A stretch of DNA of 64,000 bases, from contig MU839082.1 of NCBI GenBank assembly GCA_030685235.1, forward strand, positions 248,001 to 312,000. Reading direction: 5' to 3'. How positions within the stretch are numbered: position 1 is the stretch's first letter; each line of letters begins with the position of its first letter. The notes beneath the pieces are model-generated. The model did no database searches, had not been told where the DNA came from, and was given only the letters and a program-made list of their open reading frames with translations. A program made the position numbers and the translations under genes. The stretch comes from Copromyces sp. CBS 386.78. Taxonomy: Eukaryota; Ascomycota; Sordariomycetes; Sordariales; Sordariaceae. Below are positions 23,773-35,584 of this stretch, piece by piece.

Positions 23773-24803
23773 TCAACCTCCACGTCTCGATCTCTTCGCC
23801 TTCCTAAGCGCTTCCCTCGCCCTTGCGCCGCTCCGATCGTTGACCGGCCTTCCATTGTCCATCCCATTTATTCCGCAATCGGCGCCAATACCGGTCCTAT
23901 CTTCGCCCAGGGCACGCTCCAACTCCTTTTCCGACCTTTCCCGCCTATGCCTTTTCCACTCCCACCACATTGACAGGGCAGTCCATAGTAGCCAAAGCGT
24001 CAGCGCGACAGCGACATATGTTGTTTTGAGCTTCTGGTCTACTTTGTCCATCTCGCTTGCTGTTATTAGGCCCAGGTAGCCATTGATCATTCCAACCGTG
24101 ATGACAATCTTTCCGATTACGAGGTGAAGGGCTGACCAGAATCCGCGGCGGCGATCTATTTTGTGTTCCTTGTGGTGGAAGATCCCAACGAGTGGTTGAA
24201 TGAACAGGAGTGCGAGGACAAAGATGCCGATGACTGGGTGGTAGTTGATTTTTGCTGTCCTCATCTTGTTCGATGGTAGTAAGAAGTCAGCTTTTGTCAA
24301 TGGGAAAGAGGCATGTCAAAGCAGGAGTAGGGAAAGAGCATACCAACCACGGCCTTTGCTTGATAACGTGTATACCAAGCCCAACGGCGGCCAAATAGAC
24401 GAGTAGCGTCAACAGCTGCCAAAAAGCATGAGCGAAGAGGGCCATGCGGCCGGGAAGCAAGCGAATGAGCATGGAACCGAGAGGGAAAAGGATGACGAAG
24501 GCGAGGGCAGCGATGATTCCGTGGACGTGTAGGTAGTAGCGTTCAGATGGTGTCAATACAGAGAACATGTCAGTCGCTCCCTGAGCGGCAGGCGCATTCT
24601 GACCGGACCCGGGGAAGCCAAAGTGGGTATGAACATCGGGACGGCCTTCGACGGCGGAAATGGAGCAAGCTAAAGCCGCGTTCAGTTAGTGAAAAAAAAT
24701 GTCCAAGATACTCGACATGGTAAGTTTGGAAGAAAGATGAAGGGAGACTAGACTTACAAACACCAACGAGGGCGGCAAGCCTTGCCGCTGAAAGGAGCGC
24801 CAT
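23773..24803 (-). CDS. Cytochrome b561-domain membrane protein
   Basis: Three exons: 24803-24758, 24669-24344 and 24264-23773. Introns have GTAAGT and GTATGC donors. The product is 287 aa. A signal peptide (about residues 1-22) precedes a short luminal segment and then five or six hydrophobic helices. Four histidines sit at helix faces as in the b561 heme-binding core: His65 (HVHGII), His96 (AHAFWQ), His133 (YHPVIG) and His171 (LHLVIGK). The family passes electrons across membranes through two b-type hemes; fungal members of this short form lack a DOMON or reductase domain. The C-terminal 75 residues are cytoplasmic and strongly charged (KRHRRERSEKELERA, ending RKAKRSRRGG). The second acceptor was chosen for a CTGAC branch site about 20 nt upstream and for frame; a nearby alternative would change about ten residues. 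Confidence 0.83.
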
Positions 24804-26461
24804 TGGTACGAGTGGTTCACCTCCGGTCCTCAATGTGAGCTAAGTTCGTGATAATGATGATGATGATGCTGCTGTCGGCCTGGACAGGCGTGTCATTGAT
24901 TAAACAGCAAGCCCGCCAGTAGGATGGTCACTCGCAACGAGCAAAAAGGCCAAAACAAATAATAAAAATGGGGAGAAGTGAAGCGAGCAAAAAGCGCCGC
25001 CAACCTCCTGATATTATCTCAAGCAAGCTTCGTTGGGATACACCTTCCCTCGATGTTGATCATCGCACAACAGTTGGGGAAGTCGCGGCTTAAGTCCATC
25101 CAGTCAATTCCTTACACATACTCTCTCTCACTTCCACGGCAGTTGCAACTGACATGCACCCGCCTTACAGACACTTCATCCCGTCCCTTCCCCATCTTCT
25201 CCTGAGGCATCTTCAGCAAGTGGAAGTTGAGTGCGGTTCAGCAGCTGCCATCCTCACCAACTCGATGCAAGTTGGGCGTCGTCACTTCTTGACTCTCAGC
25301 TTACCACCCCCATGCGATCAAATCGGGCAGTTCAGCGGCAGGCGGGCGTGAAGCCGTTCCTCCACTACAGTAACTTCCATACTTGTACGACACACCTCAC
25401 GGCACATCATAGGGAAGGGACCTCCAGACCGGATGATTGAGCTTCTTCCTTCCTTCCAAGCGGACAGGAATACCCAAGGAGCAACTCGACAACCCGCGGC
25501 GACCCAATGACGCGCACTCGTACCTGTGGTGTAACACTCCTTCGATGTCTTTAATAGGAGAGTCCCTCAACACCAAAACCCAATTGGGGATTCTCTTTTC
25601 GAAACCAAGTCCTCAAGCGGCACAAACGTGGGAGCGTGGCTGCCGGCTGTGTTCCCCGTCTCCCGGTCGGTGCCGAGACAATGGGTTTTGTGCCCGACCC
25701 GTTCGTCTTTGCCGTCGACCAACATCATGAACGACCGCCTCAGCAAAGAGGGGTTAGGAGGTGTAGGTAGCTGAGCTGCTGCATGTTTGATGGTGCAGCC
25801 AGTGAGGGAGATCGTTTGAAGGAAGGCGAGCTGGTGCTAATTGGCGATGTTGGAAGGTATGATATTGAGGAGTGCCTTCTTTGAAACTATCACCAGCTTA
25901 CAATCGGGTTTTTGGGTTGCAGCTCGTCAAGTTGGTAGGTCATGAAGTGAGGTCAGATTTAAGTCGGCATAGATCACCATGATCTCACGAACCGGGTCGA
26001 TCCCAGTTCTTGACAGCCAGTTATGTATTGAAAGCTCGAATCCCCGAGTTGCGCATGATCATCCGGCAATCGCTGAACATCATCGACACTTTCGTCGATA
26101 CATGCCGAACCCTGATCAACCTGATGTGCCGCAGATCAACGGCTCAACAAAACGACACCACATCCAAAACATACATACACACGCATACAGTCAATCGCAT
26201 ACAAATTGATGAGCAACGCCGAATGTGATTACCCGGTTTAGGTATTAATTTTCAAAAGTGAAATTCAAGCAAGACGCCCTATAAAAAAAAAAAAAATAAA
26301 AAAAAAAAATAAAGACCCCGGCAAAGCCTCATCTTCCATCCACCATGTCTATATGTTCTCGTATGTGGTATAATACTAAGTATGCACATAAAAACTTATT
26401 CAAACAACGCATCGCATGCCATGCACTCAAACTCCCAACAGTCTGTCGCTACTTGCTAGAA
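24804..26461. other. Intergenic, b561 gene to GH72 gene
   Basis: About 1.65 kb. It should contain the b561 promoter on one side and the GH72 3' untranslated region on the other. A-rich runs lie at 26283-26312. Short ORFs on the plus strand (for example 25437-25730) have no recognisable content. Confidence 0.5.
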
Positions 26462-27975
26462 TTACAAAGCAACAGCACCGATGAGGGTGAAGAGGACAGC
26501 AAGACCGGTAACGACGAAGGGGCCCTTGTTGATGGGGCCAGCGACGGCGAAACCAGCAGCGTTGTCGGTGGCAGAAGCGCTGGAGGAAGCGCTGGAGCCG
26601 GAGCCGGAGCCGGAGCCGGAGCCAGAGCCAGAGCCAGAGCCGGAGGTGGGGGAGGCATCGCCGGCCCACTGGGAGCCGGCGCCTTCGAGACCGGGACCCT
26701 TGCCGGCGCCGTTCTCGAGGTACTGATTTGGTGAGTTAGTTTCAGATTCGACGCGTGTTTGACAAACTCAAAGATGATAAAGCTTACCTTCTTAGCACCA
26801 GCGGGCATCTCAGGAAGAGTGTCGTCCTCAACAAGCCAGTCGTCATCCTTGGGAGGGCAGTCCTGGGCCTTGGTCGTCTTAGAGTAACCACCGTCACCAG
26901 TGGGGGCGGGGTACGTGGCGAGGGCCTTCTTGTAGGCGGCGAACTCGGGCAGCTCGATGCGCTTGCCGGTCTGGTCGGTGATGTCCTTGCCCTTGGTGAT
27001 GTTGACGATTCCGTATCCGTTCTCCTCCATGGTGTACTCGTACATGAGACCGCCGGAGTAGACGGCGGTCATCTTGTCTTTGTCCATGAGGGCGCTAACC
27101 TCGCCGAAGTCGCGGCCGTTGGTCGTGCAGCCGTACTCGGACAGGAAGATGGGCAGGCCGTAGTCGGTAAAGTTCTTGACCTTGACGTCCCAGCCGGAGG
27201 TCTTGAAGTTGCTCTTGCACCACGAGTAGTCGTTGAAGGCGAAGAAGTCGGACCGCTCCTCGTCAGTGCCGCAGTTGAAGTACTTGGCCGTCTGCATTCG
27301 GTTCTTGGACACGTCGGCGGCCGAGTAGCCGACGGGGATGGAGCGGTACTTGCGCGCCTTGATGTAAGCCCTCATGTCGCGGTCGGTGGCCTTGACGTAG
27401 GGAGCGGCGAGCGTGCTCTCGGCCTCATCGTGGATGACCTCGTTTCCGGAGAAGAAGGCGAAGGTGTTATCGTACTGGGCGAACTCGTCGATGGTGGCGA
27501 AGACGCTCTGCAGGTAGACGGCGTTGTAAGAGGGGTGGGGGGTCGCGCGGTTGATGGAGTACAGCGGGTTGTTGACGTCAAGGGCGACGTAGATACCGGC
27601 GTCCGCGAGAGCCTCCATGCACTCCTTGTGCGACTTGGAATTGTCGGTAGAGTAGACACGGACAACGTTGATGCCAAGATCCTCAAACTTCTTGATATCC
27701 TCAAGGCAGATCTTGGGGTCGGCAAGGGGATCCTACATGGCGTGTTAGTCGACTAGTTGTTATGTATTGATGCTGGTGGAGGTTCGTACGAGGTTGGCAG
27801 AAGAGCCACCGGGCTGGTAAGCGATACCGCGAACGTAGAATCTCTCGTCACCCTTGAAGAAGGCGTTACCCTTGGTGGTGATGGGGGTGACGGTAGCACG
27901 CTTGGAGTTCTTGGCAACACCGGCATTAACGGCGCCAGACGCCGCGAGGGCGGTGATGATGATGGTGGAACGCAT
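26462..27975 (-). CDS. GPI-anchored 1,3-beta-glucanosyltransferase (GH72, Gel/Gas type)
   Basis: Three exons: 27975-27790, 27732-26788 and 26722-26462. The product is 463 aa. It elongates beta-1,3-glucan chains at the outer face of the plasma membrane during wall assembly. It has a signal peptide (residues 1-18), the GH72 catalytic domain (about 30-335) and the acid/base Glu160 (FFSGNEVIHD) and nucleophile Glu261 (LSEYGCTT); both positions equal those known for Aspergillus Gel1. A Gly-Ser repeat linker (about 395-410) precedes an Ala-rich stretch and a hydrophobic GPI-attachment tail ending LFTLIGAVAL. No CBM43 (X8) module is present, so it is the Gel1-like short class. Third-position C/G bias is strong, suggesting high expression. 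That bias also creates a long antisense open frame, which is not a gene. Confidence 0.95.
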
Positions 27976-30871
27976 TTTGATGGTTAAAGGTTGTCCAGAC
28001 AAATAATAGTTAGGTATTTAGATGGCTAAGGCGGCGTGAATGGCGAGAAAAGGGCTGGATTAGAATGAAAAGTAACGCGACTAAAATGCCATACAAACGA
28101 GCGCTATGGCAGTGAATGTGAAAATAGGGCAACAGAGAAAGTTTGTTGCGGAAGAGAGGGGTTTAGCGACAGACTGATGAAGAAAGAACAAAAGCCAGCG
28201 ATGAATTGTTTTAAAGAGAAGAGAGAGACAGCACATTCTCGTGTTCCCAAGGAGAAAAAAGGGAGGATCAAAACCGGTTCGGGAACCAATGTTGGTTGGC
28301 CATGCATAGCCACCATCCAAGACGAGGTGAGACGCCAGCCAATGCCAGCCATTTGGTGACAAGAATCTTGGGATTTCTTGGACGCCTCTTGGAATGCCAT
28401 CGAGCCAATAGGCTGTCGCCGGCACAGCTTGGCCCTATCTTATTCAGCGATTCCCTGGTAAAACCCGTGTTGGGAACGTCGGCGTATCATGGCAGTCCCG
28501 TCCCAGTTCCCGCGAATGGCCTCCATTTGCTCCATTTTGGGGGTTTCCACTATTTCGATGTGAGCCGGGCTCTCTCGTCAGGTACGCGCTGCTGGCAACT
28601 CCAGACTCCATTGCTGTAGCGTTAGAATGCTCTTTCAAGATGGATAAGATTGGGCTAGAAGGAGGCTCAATTGCGTGCGCCAAGGTATACCAAGATGCAG
28701 AAAATTGATACCGCCGCCAGCTCATTTCGCGGTTGATCAAACCCCATCAACCCAAGACAATACCATACCATCAGTGGTTCCCAAGAGCAGGGAACCATAT
28801 CAGATCTGGAGCGCACCGTCATCCTGTCCAGCAGCTTGGGCATGGCATGTGGATGGGGTTGTTGGGGAGTTTTGAACAAATGATTGAACTCGGCAATCAA
28901 GATCCAGAGATTCCATACGTTGTGAGGAATGCCTTCGTGTCTCCCAATCAAAAATCCTCGAACCATGCTTTGGCAAGCTTTGTTGTTGAAAGGTGAAACA
29001 CGAGTTGGCGCAAAATGAACCAAGCAATCGTCGAGTTCCGAGGTATCAAAGAGACGAGCGGGAGGCCGGAGATGACATGAGTGGTAAAACCTCCCAAGTC
29101 CTCCACTTCTCCAATTCTCCATTCCACTTTGATGAAAAGTCGACCGAGTCCGAGTCCAGTCTTGGAACCATGAAGGCTCCATCCCAGAATCCCAAGGCTC
29201 CTCAAAAAGAAGGCTCAAACAACGGAGCCGAAAATGAATTTTACCCCTGGCTGGCTGGCACTGCAGTGCTTGGCAACCGCACGTTGCAGTCGCTGTGACA
29301 GGTGCGTCTATTAATCTCCCGGAGTGGGCCCACCGGCTAGCTGCCGAAATGGATCGCCACCCTCCATCGCCCGATCTGGACCGACACCTCATGCTCATTT
29401 GGCGGCTTTTCTCCCTTACCTCGAACCCTAACCCTTTAATGTCTGTCTTGTCAATATTAGGGAGTTGAAGGGAGGCATGTATGTATGTGGTGTAAAGTAC
29501 CCGACAGCAATCCCCCCGGGACCTGGGGAAGCGGATATAAAATGTCAGGAATCACTCCATTTTAAGGTTTGGCGAGCTCGATATGTAGTTGGAATGATAC
29601 CCTCTCCGGCTTTCAGAATCACTGCCTACCTAGCCTGGATGGAGACCGAAGTGTACAAGTCAACTGTCTCCAACCAAGAAAGATTGAAAGAGTGTCGGCC
29701 CTTTGCGACAAGAACTGTGCCTCTATGCACCTTGCAAGAGAGCATATGACGATCGGCCAAAGTCTTATTGTCCTTCAACGTCTTCGTCCCGGCTGGGTAA
29801 CTTTACCTCAACCCGAAGTGGTGGGAGTCTGGGACTGGATGTTCGGTGTTCCTCCAATCACTCTTGGATCCAGGCTCCATGGATGAGGGTCAGTGACTGA
29901 CGTTCCACATGGTAGAACTGGGAAAGAGGAAAGATGCAGTTTTGTCTAACTTTGCCGTTTTGTTTGGCAAAACTTCCCTGGTTCAGCGATCACCTCAGGT
30001 TGCACGAATACGGCGCCAGACGCCGCCGTACATGATGGACCCCAAGATACCTATGTTTGCTGCAATGCATATGTTGTTTCTGGCCTCCCGGTGAGGCCGC
30101 ATGTCAGCGGCATCAACGCGGGTAGCTATGTCAACGGCGCAAATTTATGTGCCGAGTTATTAACTCCTGACAGACTTCTTGCACACACCTATTACAGTCA
30201 GCCCTATTCACCGTCAGCTGATTACCCCAAAGTTGGGAATGGTGATGCCCAATGTTGCGATTGCCCAAGCACAACACCATGGTGTAATTTGCCGGTATGC
30301 AAGATACCGTTGCTTTCTCAGCAAGCTACAAAGCTAACACTGCTTGAGTTCCAAACCTGGAAAGATTCTCTGAGCTGATCGACCGAATAAGCAAAGTCTC
30401 GCATCAGTCTTACACGATAGTACCGTCAATCGAAAGATGTAAGGGCGTGTACAATCGATCAAACTGTCTCGGAAACCATTGCTTCTTTCTAAGCACGCCG
30501 TTGAGTCCAAGTGTCAGAAACGTGGTGTGGAGAGTAAAAGCTCACCACAGGTTGCGTACCACGCAGTGTCTCAGACCCTCCCGTTCCGAGACCTATCTTG
30601 CCTCGGCCGTTGCGAAATATCACAAAATCCGTGCGAAGGAAAAACAAAAGCTTCGGCAACGGTCTGGCCTCGAAACTTGCTGATGCCGCTGTTATATATC
30701 TTGAGTGCTTTGCCACTCTTTTCCAGTCGAGGGAGCTTTTGGAACTAAGATCTCAACTACATCCCTCTCTCATCTTCGAATACTGAAGTACCAGCATCGG
30801 CATCATCATCATCATCAGCCCCGAGAGCCAAGCACAAACACCAGTCAAAAAAGAAGAGGAAATCCATCACA
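27976..30871. other. Intergenic 2.9 kb, GH72 gene to small membrane-protein gene
   Basis: Divergent intergenic region. It contains a 243-codon minus-strand open frame (29398-28667, from an ATG) with no recognisable domain and unremarkable codon use, treated as unproven. No RNA gene or repeat was seen. The last 150 bp, with a TCATCATCATCATCATCAG run near 30802-30820, is probably the leader of the next gene. Confidence 0.5.
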
Positions 30872-31414
30872 ATGCTCTTCTCCGAGATCTTCGTCATCGT
30901 CGTGGCCTGTATCATGTGGGGTCTCACCTCCCTCGGCATGGCAGTCTACTACCACCGCCTCCTACCACTCGAAGCCCGTCGGCGCTCGCCAACCCTCCAA
31001 AACAGCAGCTTCCTGTCAACACTTGTTTCGACCCTGCTCTTCATCGCTGCCTTCCTCTTCTGGCCGTTGATCGCCGTCTGGAACCTCTGCGCCCAGTCTC
31101 GCACCATCGTCAGAGGGACGAATTGCTGCGGTTCATACATGTTCGGAGGAAGACCCAAGGCCGGATGCTGTGGGTGCAGTTGCATCTCGTGCGAACCCTG
31201 CATCAGCGACGAGGTGTATGAGATGGAGAAGACCCGAAAGGAGGAGTCAAGACGGATCGTTGGCGGCGTCCAGAGCATGCAACCGCCCATGCAGCAAACG
31301 ATGGAGATGAGGCCGTATTCGGCTACCTCTACTGCCCAAGAGAAGCGGGTTGTGGAAAGTAACGAGTCTCTGACTGAGAGCGCTCATACCACACCGCGTG
31401 TTGAAAAGGATTGA
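30872..31414 (+). CDS. Small Cys-rich two-helix membrane protein, unknown function
   Basis: Single exon, 180 aa, from ATG 30872 (context CACAATG). The first hydrophobic helix is at residues 3-27 (FSEIFVIVVACIMWGLTSL) and the second at about 48-72 (STLVSTLLFIAAFLFWPLI). A cluster of cysteines follows: C73, C85, C86, C99, C100, C102, C104, C107 and C110. The tail (residues 113-180) is hydrophilic and charged. The Cys cluster next to the second helix suggests palmitoylation or metal binding; this is inference. I do not recognise the family. Third-position composition and the clean ATG-to-stop structure argue that it is a real gene. Confidence 0.72.
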   Translation: MLFSEIFVIVVACIMWGLTSLGMAVYYHRLLPLEARRRSPTLQNSSFLSTLVSTLLFIAAFLFWPLIAVWNLCAQSRTIVRGTNCCGSYMFGGRPKAGCCGCSCISCEPCISDEVYEMEKTRKEESRRIVGGVQSMQPPMQQTMEMRPYSATSTAQEKRVVESNESLTESAHTTPRVEKD

Positions 31415-32457
31415 TGTGGGATAAAGGCAAACGATATGTCCTTGTTGGTAATGGAGAATGCATCGAGTGAATGCTGTGAGACTGGAGTTGGGTTGGGATT
31501 GGGATTGGGGAGAGAGTGCGATATCGCCAAATGTTAATTACAGCCGAAATTTCGGGGGAGATTCAGAAGTCATCATGGAAGCTCAGTGTGGGAGGAGAAT
31601 GGTTAGAGGGTTCATGAAAGTGGTGTCAAAGAACTTGTTTCGGCACCCAAAATTCGTGGATGTGTGGAAATAGTAGAGCAAATGGGTTGGTCAATATTAA
31701 GTTTGGGACAGTCCATGTCGCAGTCGCCACCAGTGTAGTTCTTGTGTTGTGGTGAAATGAGGAGATTGGAAAGGCGAGTGGGCAACTGGCCGCCCTCATA
31801 AACGGCGATAACCCTAACCCTGATACACCAGCGCGATAAGGATTCATGCAGTTCTTATCGGGCCCGTTCCATCACCGGATTCCAACATCCCGCTTTCCTT
31901 GTCGCATCGTTGCAACTTCCTGTTGTCATTCCCCAACTCTCCATTCTCGCGGTGTTGACAAAGTGGAAGCTTCACTTTGGAAAGAGCTGTCGCTTCTCCC
32001 GCACATGACGCGCAACAGTTAAGAACCTTCCACTTGAGAGACGCACCTCCGCTGTCCATCTCACATGCTGCTTGCCACTTGCTGGCGAACCAACAAAGTG
32101 GAAGTACGGTCATTAGCTCGCTGCAGCGGTAACACGTCTGAGTTGGCGACCATTACACGTATGGCTGAATTGTAACCGTAATCCCAGCCATCTCGATATT
32201 TTGTTTATTACTACAGTAGCGCATGTACTCCAGAAGCTGAAGAAAAGGTCTCGGATATTTGCGACGGACTGTTTTTCGTCTGTAGCAACTGCTCAGCTTC
32301 ACCTCGGCTTGCTAGTACTTTGTGCTTTCTTCGTGTACCCGCCCAACTTCACCGGCCTTCTTCAGGGGCAGATCCCAACTCTTTCCTTTTCCAACTTCCC
32401 ACCTTTTAACATTTGATCGAAAAGACAACATACAACGGACGGACGTATAATGTCACC
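31415..32457. other. Intergenic, upstream of the HAUS6 gene
   Basis: About 1 kb. No gene recognised. The frame upstream of the HAUS6 ATG is open for 15 codons without an ATG. Probable 3' untranslated region of the preceding gene plus promoter and leader. Confidence 0.5.
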
Positions 32458-35001
32458 ATGGCCAGCAGCCATCACCTTTCTTCCAACGTCCCTCGCACCA
32501 AGGCTGTCCGCTCGACTGGGACAAGCAACAGCAGCTTAAACAAACCTATAGGATTCTCCCGGAGCACCGCTTCAGCTACCAGTCACGCCAGTCACACTAC
32601 TTACACCAGCTCCATCACTAGCGCGACCGGCCCGCCGTCGACAACCAACCCTACTCCGAACACGTCCAATACCTCCAATATCTCCAACATTTCCTTGTTT
32701 CTTACCAACCTTCAATTGCTGGACCTGGACCTGCTCCCGGACTGGCCCGACATCAACGCGGCCACCTTCAGCGTTAAAGATGCAGCACAAGGGCAGAAGA
32801 AGCGCATTCAATGCGTTGAATGGGCTCTCTTCCAGCTCTTCAACCTATGGGACCACGAAGAAACTCGGAACAAGTTGAAGCCCTTTTTTCCGCCTCTCGA
32901 AAATGTCCAATCCCTCAACTTGCGCGCTGCTCTCGTCCGGAGCCTAGAACAGGCAAAGAAGAATGGCGTGCTTGGTCGGGATGCGATAGTGCGTAAGACA
33001 ATGCTCGACGAGTGCAAGGGCGACAGGCTGGAGGAGATTCTGGCCGTCTTCTCGTCGGCTGTGCTCAAAAAGGTGGTAGCAGAGCAGCAGCGGAATGACC
33101 CACGGAAGAGGCATCCCCCCCTCGCACAAGCGTTGGCACTTGAACATCTTGGCTATTCTGGCGACCGATCAGAGCTTACAGCTCTCATAGTCGCTCACAG
33201 GGCTTCTCTTTGTCGCTCTTTGAAAGACAAGAAAGTAATGAGGGAGAGGTTGAGAGAGTTTTCTGAAGTGTTAAAGATCAAGGAACAAGCCATTGCTGAT
33301 CGACGACAGCGAGCTCAAACATCGCAAAGGAGGCGCCAAAATGAAGGGAAAGAGATTTCTCACGAGGTAAAGCTGGATGTTTGGCGGACTGTGCGAAACA
33401 ACTGGTCGGGCAATGAGCGGTGGCTGGAGACACTTTTACACGGTGACCAAAATACCCGAAAGGACGGTGTCTTGTCTGCGCCTTTTGATCGAGTCTGGCG
33501 CCGCGTTCAAGCTGGTCGCATTTCTGAGCTTGAAGACAAGTCGGATAGTTTGCTGGACGAGCTGGATGACCGAGTCAAGAGCCAAGAGGAAAGGCTCCAG
33601 AGATGGCAGACTTTCCGCCAGCAGATGTTCGGGAAAACAAACAAAGAGTCCATAACCAGGGAGTCAATGCCGAAGCCCAAACTGAAGGGGATCGATCTCG
33701 GATTAAGGGGGCATGAGGCTTTACATCGCAGCCGAACGGCGCGAAGACGTACCCTCCTCAATCCCATAGCGCCTAATGAGCTACAGGGTGATTACAAGGA
33801 ACTACTCCGTGACTTTAAATTGGAGTTGTCTCGTATCGACCCTAAGCTATCCGGTATTCCATCCTGGTTACAGAAGCTAGCACGACAGGAGTATGATGCG
33901 GAGGTGATTTCGGATATTAGTGATCACGAGAGGAACCTTGTCGCAACGCCTTCTCGAACCTTTCGACAAGAGCTTACAGCAGCCGAGGGTCCGTCATACC
34001 AACCTATACTGGAGAGGCTGAAGAGTGTCCACGAACAGGGAGAAGCACTGGCCCAATCAGATGACATCAATGTCGGAGCTTCAACACGGCCACAACGACC
34101 AGCGACTCTTCCACCGCAATATGCCAACGATCCCGAGATGGAGGAGGGCTCCTCTCGCCTAACAAGGAATCAGCACAGAGAAGAGGCTACAAACCCAACA
34201 CCAGCTCAGGCTTTAGTTTCGCCCCCGCGCCGTAGGCCATCGTTAATCTCCAGGAAGGAGAAGCAACCAGAAAGGCTATTGAGCAGTCCAGCTTCAAGTG
34301 ACGGTCCACCCTCACCGCTGACTGAGGAAGGCCGCCACGGACAGTACAGCTTTCACCCGTCTCCCGAACCCCAGCAACTAGCTGATCAGATCTTGGCGTC
34401 CGTCGATGCTGCCTCGCCTTCACCCCTGAATAAACCACGGCACACTCTTTCCCTGGCGGAGCGGACCCGTCTAACCCTCGCTCGGCGACACCCACAGGGC
34501 GCTCAAAACGCAGAAGCAGACGCCGACGCAGACGAGGAAGATGCATATTTCCCGTCCGTCCGCTCTGCGTCTCACAAACGGTCACACACCATCTCCAGCC
34601 CCTACAAAGCAAGCACACCTGGTACACCGGATGCCACTAGTCACAGCGCTGGAGGGGGGGCAGGAATAGGAAGTTCATCACAAACCTACGAAGATCTCGA
34701 GACCCGCACCCGTCGTTCTATGGCCAACTTCGAGTCCGCCCAAAAGAAGGCTCAACTGGAAAGACAGCGGTCGGAGCGCAAGTCGAAGCAGCTGGCACCG
34801 CCGCCGAAGGGTGGTGGGTATTTCCCTGCTGTGGGCGAAGAAGGAGAAGACGCAGAAGGAAACTCGGCACTGTTGTTAGCGGAGGAGCTGCTAAGCGCGG
34901 GACAGGATGTGGATTATGATGCTGTGTTTAGGAGTAGGCCGAAGATTGCGATGAGTCCGACGCTGGAGAAGGGGGAGGGAAGGTTTAGGGGGTGGGAATA
35001 G
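32458..35001 (+). CDS. HAUS augmin-like complex subunit 6
   Basis: Single exon, 847 aa. The start is ATG 32458 (ACCATGG context). The upstream extension of the frame has no ATG. Residues about 79-310 match the HAUS6 N-terminal domain: FLTNLQLLDLDLLPDWPDI, then KKRIQCVEWALFQLFNLWD, KPFFPPLE, SLNLRAALVRSLEQAKK and RKTMLDECKGDRLEEI. Augmin binds existing microtubules and recruits gamma-tubulin to nucleate branches in the spindle. The first 75 residues are Ser/Thr-rich. A charged, probable coiled-coil stretch follows (about 290-430). The C-terminal half is disordered with Ser-Pro sites (SSPYKASTPGTP, PSPLNKP), suggesting kinase control. Length agrees with fungal members as I remember them. Confidence 0.87.
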   Translation: MASSHHLSSNVPRTKAVRSTGTSNSSLNKPIGFSRSTASATSHASHTTYTSSITSATGPPSTTNPTPNTSNTSNISNISLFLTNLQLLDLDLLPDWPDINAATFSVKDAAQGQKKRIQCVEWALFQLFNLWDHEETRNKLKPFFPPLENVQSLNLRAALVRSLEQAKKNGVLGRDAIVRKTMLDECKGDRLEEILAVFSSAVLKKVVAEQQRNDPRKRHPPLAQALALEHLGYSGDRSELTALIVAHRASLCRSLKDKKVMRERLREFSEVLKIKEQAIADRRQRAQTSQRRRQNEGKEISHEVKLDVWRTVRNNWSGNERWLETLLHGDQNTRKDGVLSAPFDRVWRRVQAGRISELEDKSDSLLDELDDRVKSQEERLQRWQTFRQQMFGKTNKESITRESMPKPKLKGIDLGLRGHEALHRSRTARRRTLLNPIAPNELQGDYKELLRDFKLELSRIDPKLSGIPSWLQKLARQEYDAEVISDISDHERNLVATPSRTFRQELTAAEGPSYQPILERLKSVHEQGEALAQSDDINVGASTRPQRPATLPPQYANDPEMEEGSSRLTRNQHREEATNPTPAQALVSPPRRRPSLISRKEKQPERLLSSPASSDGPPSPLTEEGRHGQYSFHPSPEPQQLADQILASVDAASPSPLNKPRHTLSLAERTRLTLARRHPQGAQNAEADADADEEDAYFPSVRSASHKRSHTISSPYKASTPGTPDATSHSAGGGAGIGSSSQTYEDLETRTRRSMANFESAQKKAQLERQRSERKSKQLAPPPKGGGYFPAVGEEGEDAEGNSALLLAEELLSAGQDVDYDAVFRSRPKIAMSPTLEKGEGRFRGWE

Positions 35002-35584
35002 GGTGATCAGGGGTACCCATCTGTACCTTATGTTGTGTTGTTACTTGTTCGGGTACATATAGTAGGGGAGTGTAATTCCGATATGAGTAGGGATGGAATA
35101 ATTGCGTGAGTGTGCGCTTGGAATGCCCTTTTTCTGTACCCGTATTGGGTTGTCCTGCAGAGAGGTAGGGTGTCCGAAGCAATCGTACCATGTTCAATGA
35201 GGTCCCTGAATGTTCAGATATCCGGGTCCACGTCGTACTCGCAATGACATGGCTGGTCTTGATTAACCTATCCCATCACCCGAGGCGTCAACCGGGAAAG
35301 CTGGTTTTAAGGCTTTCATTCATTAATCGCAGGAATCCGCGACTGGATATTGTACAAGATTTTTTGTCTTCGCGGGGTTTCTTCTCGGGTCTCAACAGGG
35401 TTTGGCATGGTGGTGATACATCGACGCAAGCCGACCTCTAGCTCTGTTCCTCCCAATCCAGTCTAGGTTTGCTTTGGTCGTCGTCGTCTTCGTTGTCGTC
35501 CCATCTCTCTCCGTTTCAGCACCCTCTCAAATCGCGAAATATCTCCCAATGTTCCACTTTCTTCTGTCCCCCAATCTTCTCGTT
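35002..35584. other. Convergent intergenic, HAUS6 and mrp21
   Basis: About 580 bp between two convergent 3' ends. No gene or repeat seen. Confidence 0.55.

Noticed and set aside
26755..27756. A 333-codon plus-strand ORF rich in Val/Gly/Leu
   Set aside because: It lies exactly antisense to the GH72 exon 2, whose strong third-position C/G bias keeps the opposite frame open. No domain of its own.
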